Source: Thecaphora thlaspeos
Lineage: Eukaryota > Basidiomycota > Ustilaginomycetes > Urocystidales > Glomosporiaceae
DNA length: 64,000 nt
Reading direction: 5' to 3'
Assembly (NCBI GenBank): GCA_900291925.1
Contig: UWYS01000021.1
Coordinates: 248,001 to 312,000, forward strand
A model generated the notes under the pieces. It did not search any database, had not been told where the DNA came from, and saw only the letters and a list, made by a program, of their open reading frames with translations. Positions 43,026 to 54,243 of this stretch are shown here, piece by piece (position 1 is the stretch's first letter; each line of letters starts with the position of its first letter). The position numbers were made by a program, and so were the translations under genes.

Positions 43026-43487
43026 ACATTGCGGGGGTCTAGGTGGTAGGTGGCCATCTCGCCGCGACCCGAGGCCAGCTCTCGCGCGAAAGAGAAGGGA
43101 GAGGTGATCGCGGTTTCGCCTAGGGGCAGGGGGATCAGGTGGCTCCTGCGCGGCGAAAAGGGACCGTTCGCAGGCCGCATCCGTGCGCTCAGGCGGTGGG
43201 CAGGAGACCGGGAGCCCAGGGGCGAGCGCCCAGAGGCGAGCGTCCAGCCGCTCGAGCCAGGCCCAGGCTCAGGCCAAGGTCGGGCCCGTCCAACGTGCGT
43301 GCACGCTGCTCGTGGAAACAACGACGATTATCCACCACCTTCCCATCCTCATCATCGTCCCCGCGCCTGCCTGCAGACCTCGTTGACCTTCCGACACTGC
43401 ACCCTCCGTTCTACCATTGACCCTCGACTCTCGGCCATTGATCTGCCAACGCACTCCTCGCCGCTCCACCGATACATCTAGCCCAAC
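43026..43487 (+). promoter_or_regulatory. Promoter and leader region of the V-ATPase c gene
   Basis: Short CpG-rich upstream region. The last 150 bp are C/T-rich with CCATCCTCATCATCGTCC-type sequence typical of leaders in this genome. No specific site is identified. The neighbouring relic block begins only about 480 bp from the start codon. Confidence 0.45.
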
Positions 43488-44677
43488 ATGGACCCCTCCA
43501 ACATCAACATGGAGCTCTGCCCTGTCTACGCCCCCTTCTTCGGAGCTATGGTAAGTCTTTCGTCGTCGGCTCGTGGCCAGGCTCGACACAGGTCAGCCTG
43601 TATATCCCCCGTGCACGCGCAACATTGTTCTAGGCGAAGCATGGGGACTCGACGGCCGTGGTCTGCACCAAGAACGCCACTGACCCCTGAGACGCCGTCG
43701 CTCGCCAACACCCCCGACACACTTCTTTGCACCAGGGCTGCACTGCTGCCATCGTCTTCACCTGTAAGTCTCTGTTTGCGCGGCTGAAACGACGGCGCGG
43801 TCCCTCATGTGCACGCTTGCTAACGTGACATGTGTCGCTCCGTCCGAACGGCGATCATTGTGTCATCCTTGCAGGCCTTGGTGCCTCGTACGGTACCTCC
43901 AAGTCGGGTGTCGGTATCTCGGCCATGGGTGTCCTCCGTCCCGATCTCCTTATCAAGTGTGTCGTGCCCGTCATCATGGCTGGTATCATTGCCGTGAGTG
44001 TCGTTTGCCAGATCGGCCGCAAGCGCCGAGTTTCGCCACAATGTACTGACGAGCGCTCACCTCGACCTTTCGCATACCAGATCTACGGCCTGGTCGTCAG
44101 CGTCCTGATCTCCGGTGACAGTGAGTAGCGGTCCGAGACGAAACCTGCCCGTCCCAAGATGCGACCGCTCATTCCACTTTTCGCATCGTTATTGCTTGTT
44201 TCGGCATCGTCCTCTTGCCGCCCAACAGTCAAGACCCCGATGTCGCTCTACGCTGGATTCATTCAGCTCGGCGCCGGTCTCTCGGTCGGCCTAGCCGGTC
44301 TGGCTGCCGGTTTCGCCATCGGCATCGTTGGTGATGCCGGTGTCCGCGGTACCGCCCAACAGCCCCGTCTCTTTATTGGAATGGTATGTAACATCGGCGG
44401 ACAGGGCGGTTCAGACGCCTTTCGACGGGGACATGCTGACTCTGCCGCCTTCTTATGGACCTATGCCTGCCACGCAGATCCTGATCCTCATTTTCGCTGA
44501 GGTCCTGGGTCTTTACGGACTGATTGTTGCGCTGATCCTCAACACCAGGTCCCAGGATGACCCGCTTGGAGTGAGTGGGTCCGTAACGCGCTCTTCATTC
44601 CTGCCACCAGATCTGACGAAACGACATGCTCTTCGTATTCGCTCCGGATCTTGCGCACCTTGCAGTGCCTCAAGTGA
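43488..44677 (+). CDS. VMA3: V-type ATPase proteolipid subunit c
   Basis: Membrane-rotor subunit of the vacuolar proton pump. Exons: 43488-43550, 43736-43763, 43875-43993, 44081-44120, 44229-44383, 44478-44570 and probably 44666-44677; total 169 aa. Joined segments give the canonical protein: [78 protein letters not shown] and [20 protein letters not shown]. The proton-carrying Glu is residue 143 in the fourth helix. All introns have GT-AG ends (87-185 nt). The last exon is the least sure: after [10 protein letters not shown] a GTGAGT donor and TTGCAG acceptor add CLK and a stop; another acceptor at ...CACCAG would give an immediate stop one residue later. VMA11 (c') is the alternative, but the N-terminus fits VMA3 better. 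Confidence 0.95.
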
Positions 44678-45239
44678 AATCCTAGCCCCCCTACGTCTAG
44701 GATCGCCTGTTGCTCGTCTTTGCCGTTCGGTGCCTGTTGCCGAGCTCAGCTCAACCCTCAAAGATCTGCAAGCATCGGCTTAACCGCGGCGGCTAGACTT
44801 GCAACTCTGACGCGGCAAGGGAGAGAGAGCAGGAGGCGCGCTTGAAGAGGCGTATGTCTCTGCATTGCGACGTTTTCTCTCCGCAGCCGGTTGACCCAAC
44901 GACGAACTGGCCCTCTGCCTCCTTCCCGAGCATCCCTCGATGCGCTGTATGCCCGTCCCCACCTCTCGACCTCTTCTCTCCCGCGCTGGTCTCCCTTCGC
45001 TGAAGTGCGTGATGACGATGGGTCTGTTTTGCGTATATACTGGAATTGAAGAAGAAAGCTTGCGCGATCAAAGAGATTGGTCGGAATGCTGTCTGGTATT
45101 GTACACTGAATCATGAGTCGGGTGCGGCGGCTGGGTATAGATGTCGTTGGGCAGGTAGTTGATGCAGCAGTGCTTAAATGGCGTGCCAGGTAGGGGGAGA
45201 AGGAGAGGAGGGGAGAGAAGGGTTTTAATGGTGCGTCCG
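44678..45239. other. Convergent 3' intergenic region
   Basis: 562 bp between the ends of VMA3 and MED6. No gene, repeat or RNA gene seen. Confidence 0.5.
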
Positions 45240-46323
45240 TCAGGCCGCCTTGAGCCTCTTTGGCTCTCTGTTGAAGCGGGAATGCTTGTCGACCTGGAAG
45301 TGGCTGGATTGCAGGGCATCTGTGGCGTGGAGTGGTGCGCCTTGATCGTCGTCATGTTGCTCGCCTGTTGCTCCTGCCTCGTCGTCCTCTTCTTCCTCTT
45401 CTTCCTCTTCTTCCTCTTCTTCTTCTCCTTGGTCGTCTTCCACGGGCCGCTGGATGAAGCGGCCGTGATGGCCTCTCCTCGGATTGAAGATGGCACGACT
45501 CTGGCGTTGTCGCGTGAGGCTGGAGCGGAGGTCGTAGACGGATGATTGCTTTTGTGTAGGTGGTAGGGTAGCAGTGGCAGCCGGTCAACAATGAAGAAGG
45601 GGAGATGTTAGCAGCGCTAACGAGTGGCATCCCCGGGGAGCCAGTGGGGTGTGCCGATTGGGTGCGCGGACAGGTCGGGCTCACCAGACGAGATGCCAGG
45701 ACGGTGTAGAGGTCGGGCGCCTGGTAGATGCTCTCATTGATGATGTAGTAGACTGCAAGCGGCGTGACTGTGGAGCGCGGTGGATGATGTTGGGTGGTGG
45801 GGTCAGTGCTGACTCTCGTAGCGAGGAAAGGGGGGGGGGGGGGGAAGGGAGGGCGCCGAGGCGTGATTGCGATGGCGGTGCGGCGCTGCTCACGTTGGGT
45901 GGGAGCGCTTCTCCACCTCCTCTGTATGACGAAGATGCCGGGCTTTGCGTGTACGAGGACGAACTCGAGGCCGGTGAAGCGTCTGAGTTCAGCGTCTAGC
46001 TGTGCTGGGGACATTGCGTTGTCAGGGTCGAGGCCGTTTGCGATGTTCTGCATGCGGATCTGCTCATTGTTGGAGCGGCGGTCGTAAAAGGGCGATGTGG
46101 CAAAGTAGTCGAGCACATTGTACTCTGTGAGTGGGTGCTGCGGGTCGAAGGCGGCTGAGGTGGTGGTGGTAGTGTTGTTGTTGGTGTTGGTCGAGCACTG
46201 GAGAGCGTGGAGGTGGCAGGCCGAAAGATAGGAGAGATACTCTGGATTCTTGAACTGGACGTGGACGAGGTTGCTGGGCGGGGCTGCGCTGGCTGCGCTG
46301 GGATCGAGAGGGTTGGCGTCCAT
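45240..46323 (-). CDS. MED6: Mediator of RNA polymerase II transcription subunit 6
   Basis: Head-module subunit of the Mediator coactivator, in the nucleus. Exons: 46323-45894, 45767-45685, 45548-45240; introns of 126 and 136 nt; 273 aa. The conserved MED6 core is clear: NVLDYFATSPFYDRRSNNEQ, GLEFVLVHAKPGIFVIQRR, then across the introns TPLAVYYIINESIYQAPDLY and TVLASRL-QSSVYDLRSSL. The second acceptor is the unusual ACAAAAG, but it alone keeps frame and conservation. The C-terminal third holds a run of 13 Glu coded by GAAGAG repeats, an acidic low-complexity tail common in fungal MED6, and ends FNREPKRLKAA. A C-run of about 13 nt lies in intron 1. It is divergent from the membrane-protein gene. 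Confidence 0.92.
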
Positions 46324-46792
46324 GGCTGGAAGGGGGAGGAGGTGGGATGCAGAGAGGGAGAGGAGGGGCACGCGGGAGCGAAGAGGAGCCAAAGGGACGA
46401 TGGACGGCGGAAGCAAAAGGAAAGCGTGCGTGTGTCGATTGTGGTGTCTTCGTCGCCCACAAAAGCTGTGTATCTTCTGAAGAGAGACCAAGCGACCCGC
46501 CGTTGTAGCCTTTTCTTTGACGCGAGGAAAGCCAAGGAAGGGTCCGAGGGCCGAGGGCCGAGAGCCGAGAGCCGAGAGCCGAGCGCCGAGCGCGACGGCA
46601 CCGAGCCAAAAGACACAGACAGACACGAAATGTGACAGGGACGTGCGCGGCGCGCGCGCAGAACCCTGCTTCTTCGCTCCGCTCTGCCTCTGCCTCTGCC
46701 TCCCTTTTGCTTTCCTCTGCCCATCCCATCCCCTCCCTCTCACTTCCACTTCCCCTGCCCCATACGCATCCGCCACAGCCGCCGCCGACACA
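46324..46792. promoter_or_regulatory. Divergent promoter region of MED6 and the 283-aa membrane protein
   Basis: 469 bp between facing start codons. It contains a short direct repeat GAGAGCCGAGAGCCGAG (about 46558-46583). No known element identified. Confidence 0.5.
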
Positions 46793-47786
46793 ATGCCGTC
46801 TTTCCAACCGCAACAGCGCGCCCAAGGCCATCACTCCTACCTCCTCTCCCAGTACGACGACCTCGACACCCTCGACACCCTCGACACCCTCGACACCCCC
46901 CTCGACACGCACCAACAGGAAGATCTCATCGCACACCTCAAACAGACAAACGACGCCTCAAACTACGGCCTCCGTGCCCTCCTCGTCCTGCTCATGGCCA
47001 TCCTCCAGTTCCTGTGCGCTGCTCGGGCTCCCTCCCACGCGTGTCCTCCCCCTCCGTCCTGGCGTCTCTTGCGCCGACGATGGCCCCTGCTGACCGCCCC
47101 CTTGCCCTCGACCAACCCCTCCCACCGCTCTTCTGGCTCACACCCACACATACAGCTATCTCACGCCCATCCCCTCCTACATCCGAGGCGACCACCCAGA
47201 GAACCACGTCACCCTCTACCACCACCCCGTCCACGTACAAGGCACCGTCGGTCACCTCACCTATCTCCCCGCATTTCCCATCTACCTCTTCTTCTTCCTT
47301 ATCCACGCCTCCCTCCTCTATATGGCCGCAGTCGAGCTCCTCACAACCATGGGTCACGCTCGGCTCCTCGCACGCTACCGCCTTCCCCTCACAAAGTCCG
47401 CCGCCCAACCCTTCCCCTGCCAGCCTCACCCCTTTGGCACCGCGCCTGCCTGGCTCGTCCCCGCGCTGAGGGACATCAAGTGGTCCACTTCCCCAAAGAC
47501 TAAGCTTGACCAGCGCGCAGACCAGCAGCCCGCCGCCGACGCAGTCGCCAAAAACCTCTCCAGCTCCTTTTCCGACCCAAGGCTTCTCTATATCTGGCTC
47601 CTCTTTATCGCCAGTTGGCCCATGCCCATGCTCATCTTCGGCGCCGGCAACTTTGCAAACGCAGCCTGGTGGAGCCTCAGCTCAGCCGTCCTCGCCGTCT
47701 ACCTCGCCGCAGAGACCTGGATAGCAAAGAGCAACACCGACATTGCCGGTCTCAACGGTCTCAAGTACGACCACAAGTCGGCCTAG
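46793..47786 (+). CDS. Four-helix membrane protein, unknown function
   Basis: Exon 1 is 46793-47013, intron 47014-47155 (GTGCGC...TACAG, 142 nt), exon 2 47156-47786; 283 aa. Splicing gives one continuous first helix ALLVLLMAILQFL-YLTPIPSYI. Other helices are FPIYLFFFLIHASLLYMAAV, LLYIWLLFIASWPMPMLIFG and WWSLSSAVLAVYLAAETWIA. The N-terminus has a small tandem repeat (LDT four to five times, from CTCGACACC units). The loop between helices 2 and 3 is polar and holds KWSTSPKTKLDQRADQQPAA. I do not recognise the family; the size and four-helix layout recall ILM1-type ER proteins, but this is weak. Confidence 0.75.
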
Positions 47787-47941
47787 CCGCCCGCCGCCGC
47801 CCGCCGCCGCCGCGGCTGTGCTCCGGCGCTCAGCCACTTGCGACGTGGAAGGAGACGCTGCTGCACGGTAGGGACGATGGTTATCTCGTACTAATGTTGT
47901 TGCAATCGCACGCCGCCGACACCGTCCCAAACTGCGAAAAT

Positions 47942-49250
47942 TTCATGGGTCCACCAGACCCTCGTCCATCTCGGCCAGTCGAAGCGCCATGTCACCAGAG
48001 ATATCTGCGCAAGATGAGCGCCCGTACTGCGGTCAGCAGCGGGGCAGTAGCAGAAGCGTGTTGCGGCTCCACACGTGGAACGTGGGCAAGGCGGGCTCAC
48101 TCTCACCTCGTACCGCCAGTTGAGGCACAAGCACACTCCCGTGTCGCCTTCGGTCGCCGCGCCGGCCCCGCTCGCTCCCAGTCCCAAGATCTTCCTGCTG
48201 TGCGCGACGTGGTGGTATCACCTGTTCGGAGTGGACAGCGGTGAATAGGTTCTCGTAGTGATCCCTGTCGAGGCAGCGCGGGCCATCGATCGCCGGCCAG
48301 CCTCGCGTTCTCAAGGGTCATGTCGCGAGCGAGGGGAGGGCCAACGCACCTGTGCATGCTGGTTGCTGGTGCTGCTGGTGCTGCTAGTGCTGCTAGTGCT
48401 GCTGGTGCTGCTGGTGCTGCTGGTGCTGCTGGTGCTGCTGGTGCTGCTGCTGGTGCCGACCCAGAGAGGTTGGTGGCTTCTGGGCGCTTTCCCATGGCCT
48501 CGGTGGCCCAGTCAATATCGCCGCGCTGGTGGTGGCCGTCATGGCCGCTGCAGAGAGATCCTGCCAGAGGGGCGCTAGATCGCCGCTCAAAGGCCCGGCC
48601 GTGTCGAGGTTGGAGTTCTGTGTGATTGCAGGTAGGCGACGCACTGCGGATCGTTGTCGCAGCTCTGGCGGTGGAGCTGCTGGATGAGCTGACGGAAGGT
48701 AATATGCTGGCGTCGCAGGGCAGCGCAAAGACGCCGCGGCTCGTCAACGTCGCTCGAGGGTCGTGTTTGGCGCCGCTGGGCAGGTTGACCAGATCGTCTG
48801 CACGTCCGTCCAGGGTCAGGGCGACGACGACCCGGCTGTCGGCCATCCTGTCGACAAGGTAAGCGGTGCGCTGCCACTCGGTCCATAGGCGTGGTCGATT
48901 GGTGGGTGAGCACATACGGGATGATGACGGGGAGATGCTGATCGACAAGCTGCCGGAACGTCGAGGTGGAAGGCGGCGATGGCAGGCGTCGGCGGCAAGG
49001 GACGAGGGCCCGGATCGTCGGCGACGAGCGGGATGCCGTTGCGCCTGCGCGAGGCGAAGCAGCGTTGCCAGAGATGCAGCAGGAAGGCATCACATCTTGG
49101 ACGCCGTCGGCGTTGAGATGTCGATGGTGCTGCGGTGAGGCGCTCCTGATGGAGAGATATACGCGCGCGGGCGGGCGAGGCAACGGCGAAGCATCGAGGT
49201 CGCTGCTTCAGCGGAATTGCACACACACAAGGCAAGCTCTGCAGAACGTC
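47942..49250 (-). CDS. Probable multi-exon gene, structure unresolved
   Basis: Several minus-strand stretches look coding and are linked by possible splice sites, but I cannot join them with confidence. They are: a last exon ending ISGDMALRLAEMDEGLVDP with stop at 47942-47944, after an acceptor CGCAG; the segment GDTGVCLCLNWRYE ending in GTGAGA (about 48110); DRDHYENLFTAVHSEQ followed by GTGATA (about 48230); ITFRQLIQQLHRQSCDNDPQ (about 48700); and DRMADSRVVVALTLDGRADD (about 48820). Codon bias is good in these pieces. Between them lies a CAG/CAC-type repeat readable as poly-Ala or poly-Gln/His. Product unknown; limits approximate. Confidence 0.4.
48360..48455. repeat. (GCTGCTGGT)n minisatellite
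   Basis: About ten 9-bp units with GCTGCTAGT variants. The variants create TAG in the Gln/His frame of the minus strand but not in the Ala/Pro or Ser/Thr frame, so if coding it would have to be Ala/Pro or Ser/Thr. Confidence 0.85.
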
Positions 49251-49461
49251 GACGTTCTTCTTCCCGTTGCTCGATAGGCTCCTTCACCAACTGTCACGTC
49301 TGTATGACCCCACTACGGCCAAGCTCGCAGCACAGATACGCCGACACATTACAAAGGGGCCATCAGCACCCTACGCTGCAGGCGGGACGCTCAACCTCGC
49401 TGATCGAGCGTACCATTACTACTTGGCAGGCCCCACAGTCCTTGCCAAGGGGAAACACGAA
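49251..49461. other. Short spacer before the tRNA gene
   Basis: No coding signal. On the minus strand it is the 3' flank of tRNA-Ala, with only a weak T run (GTTTCCCC) as possible terminator. Confidence 0.35.
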
Positions 49462-49565
49462 TGGAGACTGAGGGGTTTGAACCCACGGCCTTTCCGAGGA
49501 TGTCACGACGGGTTCGAAGGGAACTTGGATGCAAACGGAACGCTCTACCACTGGGCTACATCCCC
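49462..49565 (-). tRNA. tRNA-Ala(UGC) with a 31-nt intron
   Basis: Minus strand: GGGGATG acceptor strand, TA, D-arm GCCC...GAGC, and anticodon arm TTCCG-TTTGCA. A 31-nt intron follows in the standard place after base 37. The T and CGGAA close the anticodon stem perfectly. Variable loop AGGCC, T-arm GTGGG-TTCAAAC-CCCTC and the 3' strand AGTCTCC-A follow. TGC is the anticodon, and the GGGGATGTAGC start is the eukaryotic tRNA-Ala signature. One mismatch each in D- and T-stem and a weak last acceptor pair. Confidence 0.88.
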
Positions 49566-50036
49566 GAGAAGGGTTTGTTGTTGGCATTTGCAATCCAACA
49601 AACTTGGATATATATACAGTTAAACATAGGGCGCTATCGTTTCGGGTGTCGAGGGTTCCCCTGAAACCTGAACCGTAACACTCTACCTTCGATACGCCCA
49701 ATTTGACGAACACAGTCAAACTGGATCTAAAAGGGGGTTCGCAACCTCGTGAAGGAACCCATAGATATTCTTGATTGTCAAATGCTCCAACAGAGGGTAA
49801 GAAAGTCGAGGCGGGAGGGCGTCGGCTGGCGGGTGCAGGACGCGCGCGACCCCTCTGTGGCTCACTAATGAATGACTCTACGAGAGACAGGGGCTGAGGG
49901 CGCTTCATCGCTCGCTCGCTAGCTCGCTGCGTCGACATACGGGCGTAGGAAGGGCCGATGATGGAGCTCGAGACACGGTCTCGCCTCGCTCGCCCCGCCC
50001 GGTCTCTTTTGCACAGCGAGTCCGAAGATGCCATAG

Positions 50037-50095
50037 GGCAAGAGGGCAAGAGGGCAAGAGGGCAAGAGGGCGAAAGGGCGAAAGGGCAAGAGGGA
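50037..50095. repeat. (AGGGCAAG)n-type tandem repeat
   Basis: Six to seven units of 8-9 bp with small changes (AGGGCGAA), about 450-510 bp upstream of the chitin synthase start codon. Confidence 0.85.
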
Positions 50096-50236
50096 TCCAC
50101 TGGGACGCGCGCTGTTGACGGGGTCAGGCGGCAAAGGACAAAAAAAAAAAAAAACACACTCCTACGCCGCACGAGTGGACACAGCCACACAACAAGCAGC
50201 GCAGGCGACTTCGGTCCTTCCGCCCTCGCCCATCAC

Positions 50237-50282
50237 CCGTCACACCGTCACACCGTCACACCGTCACACCGTCACACCGTCT
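50237..50282. repeat. (CACACCGT)n tandem repeat
   Basis: Five to six near-perfect 9-bp CGTCACACC/CACACCGTC units about 270-310 bp upstream of the chitin synthase start codon. Confidence 0.9.
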
Positions 50283-50549
50283 CGGACCTCAACCTACTTT
50301 CCAACACACGCACCGGTATCGGCACATCCGTCTGGAAGAAGCCGGCCACACCCCACTTGGCCCGACGGCGCCAGAGGAAGCACTGCTGCACGACCCCTCT
50401 ATTCCTTGGCCCGTTATTGACCCCCCACCACCGCCGTAGATGCCACTTGCTGCCATCGCGCTCCCCCTTTGGTCCATTCACATCGGCATCGTCGCCGGAA
50501 CAGACGCTCAGACCCACCCACCCATCCACCGACCGATCTATCACTCGGC

Positions 50550-53500
50550 ATGCCGCCTAACAACCTCTTCGGCCTGGGAGCAGGCGCAGGCGGACATGCC
50601 CGCACTACGTCGCCCGACCATCCGCAGTCGGCAGAGGGGAGGAGACAGTCGCTCGCCGCCGCCGCTGCCAACTCGGCCTATCCGGTCTACGATCCGGGCG
50701 CCAGCCCCACCTCTCCTCCTCCCATCCCTTATGACCCTTACCAGGCCACCCCGACATCCTACGACCACGCTCCGCCCTCCTACCCGCCCCTCCAGCACCA
50801 CCACGACCGCCCGCACTCGCCCACGCTCGCCAATCCATACCAGTCCCAGCCCGCCGTCGCCAACCCGTTCGACTCTTCGATGGACCACGGCAACCGTCCG
50901 CTCCAGTCCCACCATCACCTAGACTACCATGACGACAATGGCGATGTCCCCCTCCTACCCGCCCATGGCAACTACGTCTACGCTCCCGCAAGCCAGTTTG
51001 ACGAGGATGGCAACCACATTGGCCCAAAGTACGAAGACGGCGACGACGACGTCATGGACGAAGACGATGTAGACGGACAGGCGAGAGGCAGGTACATGGA
51101 CGGCGGCGCAAACGGCCGAGGAGCTCATGCAGGCGACCCATCCGATTCGGATTACATGCCCGGTGGCTTCAACCCGGGCCTGATGGAAAAGGGAATGGCG
51201 GGCGGCATCCGCTACGGCCGCATTCCGCAGCGCGTGCCTAGGCGATACAAGACGCTCAAGCGCGTGGAGCTCTATCACGGCAACCTCGTGAGTCACCGAC
51301 TCTGCACACACACACACACAGACGGAGAGCAAGAGACAGACATCCCCCGCAGAGGTGGTAACGAAAGCTGATCCATGGCCTCAAACCCCCTGGGCTCCAT
51401 CCGCCGCGCTGTACCGCCCGGATAGGTGCTCGATTGCCCGATCCCGTCCAAGCTGCTCGACAAGCTCAATGACCGCGAGTCGCGCGAGTTTACCCACATG
51501 CGCTACACAGCCGCCACCTGCGACCCAGACGCCTTCAAGGACGAGCGTTACACGCTGCGCCAGGTCCTCTTTGACCCGCCGCGCCGCACCGAGCTTTTCA
51601 TCGTGCTGACCATGTACAACGAGGACGACGAGCTCTTTACGCGCACCATGCATGGCGTCATGACCAACATCGCTCACCTCTGCACACGCGACCGCTCAAA
51701 GACGTGGGGCAAAGAGGGCTGGAAGAAGGTCGTCGTCTGCATCGTCTCGGACGGCCGCATGAAGATCAACAGCCGCACCCTCTCCGTCCTCGCCGCCATG
51801 GGCGTCTACCAGGAGGGTGTTGGCAAGAACGTCGTCAATGGCAAGCCCGTCACTGCGCATATCTATGAGTATACCACGCAGCTCTCGATCAATCCGGACC
51901 TCCGCTTCCGCGGCCGCGAAAAGGGGATTATGCCCGTTCAGATCCTCTTCTGCCTCAAGGAGCGCAACCAGAAGAAGATCAACTCGCATCGGTGGTTCTT
52001 CAATGCTTTCGGGCAGGTCCTTCAGCCCAACATCTGCATTCTCCTCGACGTCGGGACCATGCCGAGAGCGCGCAGCATCTACCACCTCTGGAAGGCGTTT
52101 GACATCAACTCCAACGTCGGCGGCGCCTGCGGCGAAATTGTCGCACTCAAGGGCAAGCTCTGGTCCGCCCTGCTCAACCCTCTCGTCGCTGCGCAGAACT
52201 TTGAATACAAGATGTCGAATATTCTCGGTGAGTGTGTAGCGCAAGGGCGACCGGGCGAGTGGCTGGTGCCGTTTCAGCCTCTCTTAGCCGACTCCCCCTC
52301 GCCTCGTCCTTTTCTCTTCGATCGCCGCACAGACAAGCCGCTCGAGTCGGTGTTTGGCTACATCACCGTCCTGCCAGGAGCGTTCTCGGCGTATCGCTAC
52401 ATTGCGCTCCAGAATGATGTGCTCGGACAGGGTCCGCTCCAGTGAGTACCGCGTCAGCGGGCGTCGCAGCGGCTACCTTGGAATGACGCAGCAGCAAGAC
52501 TGACGATCCACCCAATACTCCACCTTCTACCACGCTACCGCTGCCGCCGACGACCACAGCTCCTACTTCAAGGGCGAAACGCTTCACGGCGGCGACTCGG
52601 ACGCCGACGTCTTCACCTCGAATGTGAGTGCCGTGCCGGCCAAGCGCCGACGACATGTTCCAGGTGGAGCGTATCGCCACTTGTCTCGCTGAACCTCTGA
52701 CGTCCAACCAACCCTTTTTGCCTCTCTGCCCACCTCCACTACCACCAGATGTATTTGGCGGAAGACCGCATCTTGTGAGTCTCCCAGGCTACTTGCCTTG
52801 TTCTTCTTTGATGCGATCTGGCGCTGAAGTTTTGCCTTGTCCCATCTGCTCTTCTACATCCGCAGGTGTTGGGTGCGTGTGGTGGCCGGGCGCAGATTGC
52901 CTCCGACGTCTGGACGGGCCCCGTATGGCTCCCTGTTCTGAACCTTTGATCCTCCAGCTGACGGGATCGCGTTTTCTACCCGCTTTCTGCTGAAACTCTC
53001 GCTCCTCCGGAACAGGAACTCGTCTCGAAGCGCGACTGCGCCTGGATCTTACACTACGTCAAGTCGGCCCAGGCCGTGACCGATGTTCCCGACCAGGTCG
53101 CCGAGCTGATCTCGCAGCGGCGCCGCTGGCTCAACGGTTCCTTCTTTGCCGGCATCCACTCGATCATCAAGTTTGGGTACATCTACCGATCCTCGCACTC
53201 CTTTGGCCGGAAGTTCGCCCTGCACGTCGAGATCGTCTACCAGGCCATCCAGCTAGTTTTCAGCTATCTTGGGCTCGCACACTTCTTCATAGCCTTCTAC
53301 ATCTTGACGGCGGCGATGTCGGAACGGATTAAGGGCCTCAAGATTCCCAATCTGGTGCTCTCCTACATCTACATCGCCTTTATCATCTTCTGCTTTTTGC
53401 TCTCGATGGGCAACAGGCCGGCGGGGAGCAAGTGGGGCTACACGACGTCGATGGTCGTCTTTGCGATCCTGACGCTGTACATGACGGCGGCGGCGCTGTA

Positions 53501-54243
53501 CCTGGCGATTGACTCGATCATGAGCGCGACGGGCGCCAACGGGGCGGGCGGCGAGGCCCTCGTAAGCGACGCGACGTTTGTCAACATCGTCATCTCGCTT
53601 GCGGCGACGTTTGGTATCTACCTACTGGCGAGCATCATGTTTTTCGAACCGTGGCACATGTTCACGTCGCTGGTGCAGTACATTTTGATGGCGCCGAGCT
53701 TCGTCAACGTCATTTCGATCTATGCCTTTGCCAACATCAACGATATCAGGTGAGTTGCCGACCCGACCACCCTTTGCGAATTTGCGACGTTGTCATGCTG
53801 ATCCGCCAACTCCCCTTCCCGCTCCCTACCTCGCCGCCGCCAGCTGGGGCACCAAAGGCTCTGACAAGGTCGCTACCGATCTCGGTGTCGTTTCGACCTC
53901 CTCGACCAACCAAGTCGAGATCGCCATCCCGACCGAATCGAAGGACATCAACGACGCGTATGACGACGCGGTCCACGTGCTCTCCACTAAGGCACCGCGC
54001 GAAGTCTCTGCAGTTGACAAGGAACAGAAACAAAAGGATTACTACGCTACGGTACGCACCAACGTCGTCCTGTGTTGGAGCCTTACCAATGCGGCCCTCG
54101 TGGTGGGAGTGGTCAACATCTCGAGCCAGAAGACGAGAAACATCTACATGGGCTTCCTACTGTATAGCGTGGCGGGTCTGGCGTTGTTTAGATTTTGTGG
54201 AAGTACGATTTATCTGGTGAAGAGGTTGTTTAGCGGCGAGTAG
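50550..54243 (+). CDS. Chitin synthase (GT2 family, division 1)
   Basis: Plasma-membrane enzyme polymerising GlcNAc from UDP-GlcNAc into chitin. Eight exons: 50550-51287, 51426-52227, 52333-52441, 52560-52623, 52749-52774, 52866-52872 (7 nt), 53016-53749, 53844-54243; 959 aa. Residues 1-225 are a Pro/His/Asp-rich cytosolic tail. The chitin-synthase N-domain follows ([20 protein letters not shown]). The catalytic part holds [52 protein letters not shown] (Asp577) and [13 protein letters not shown] (616-620). A cluster of about seven helices lies at the C-terminus. Every junction restores conserved sequence in frame. The layout (short tail, catalytic block, C-terminal helices, no myosin or cytochrome-b5 domain) is that of classes I-III; which of these I cannot decide. 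Confidence 0.95.

Larger units (their letters stand above)
49566..50549. other. Chitin synthase upstream region rich in short tandem repeats
   Basis: No gene. It contains AGGGCAAG-type repeats (50037-50095), a run of 14 A (about 50142-50155) and CACACCGT repeats (about 50237-50282), then a C-rich leader up to the ATG at 50550. Probably the promoter of the chitin synthase gene. Confidence 0.5.

Noticed and set aside
45352..46791. 479-codon minus-strand frame across MED6
   Set aside because: Reads through both MED6 introns; MED6 conservation requires the spliced structure instead.
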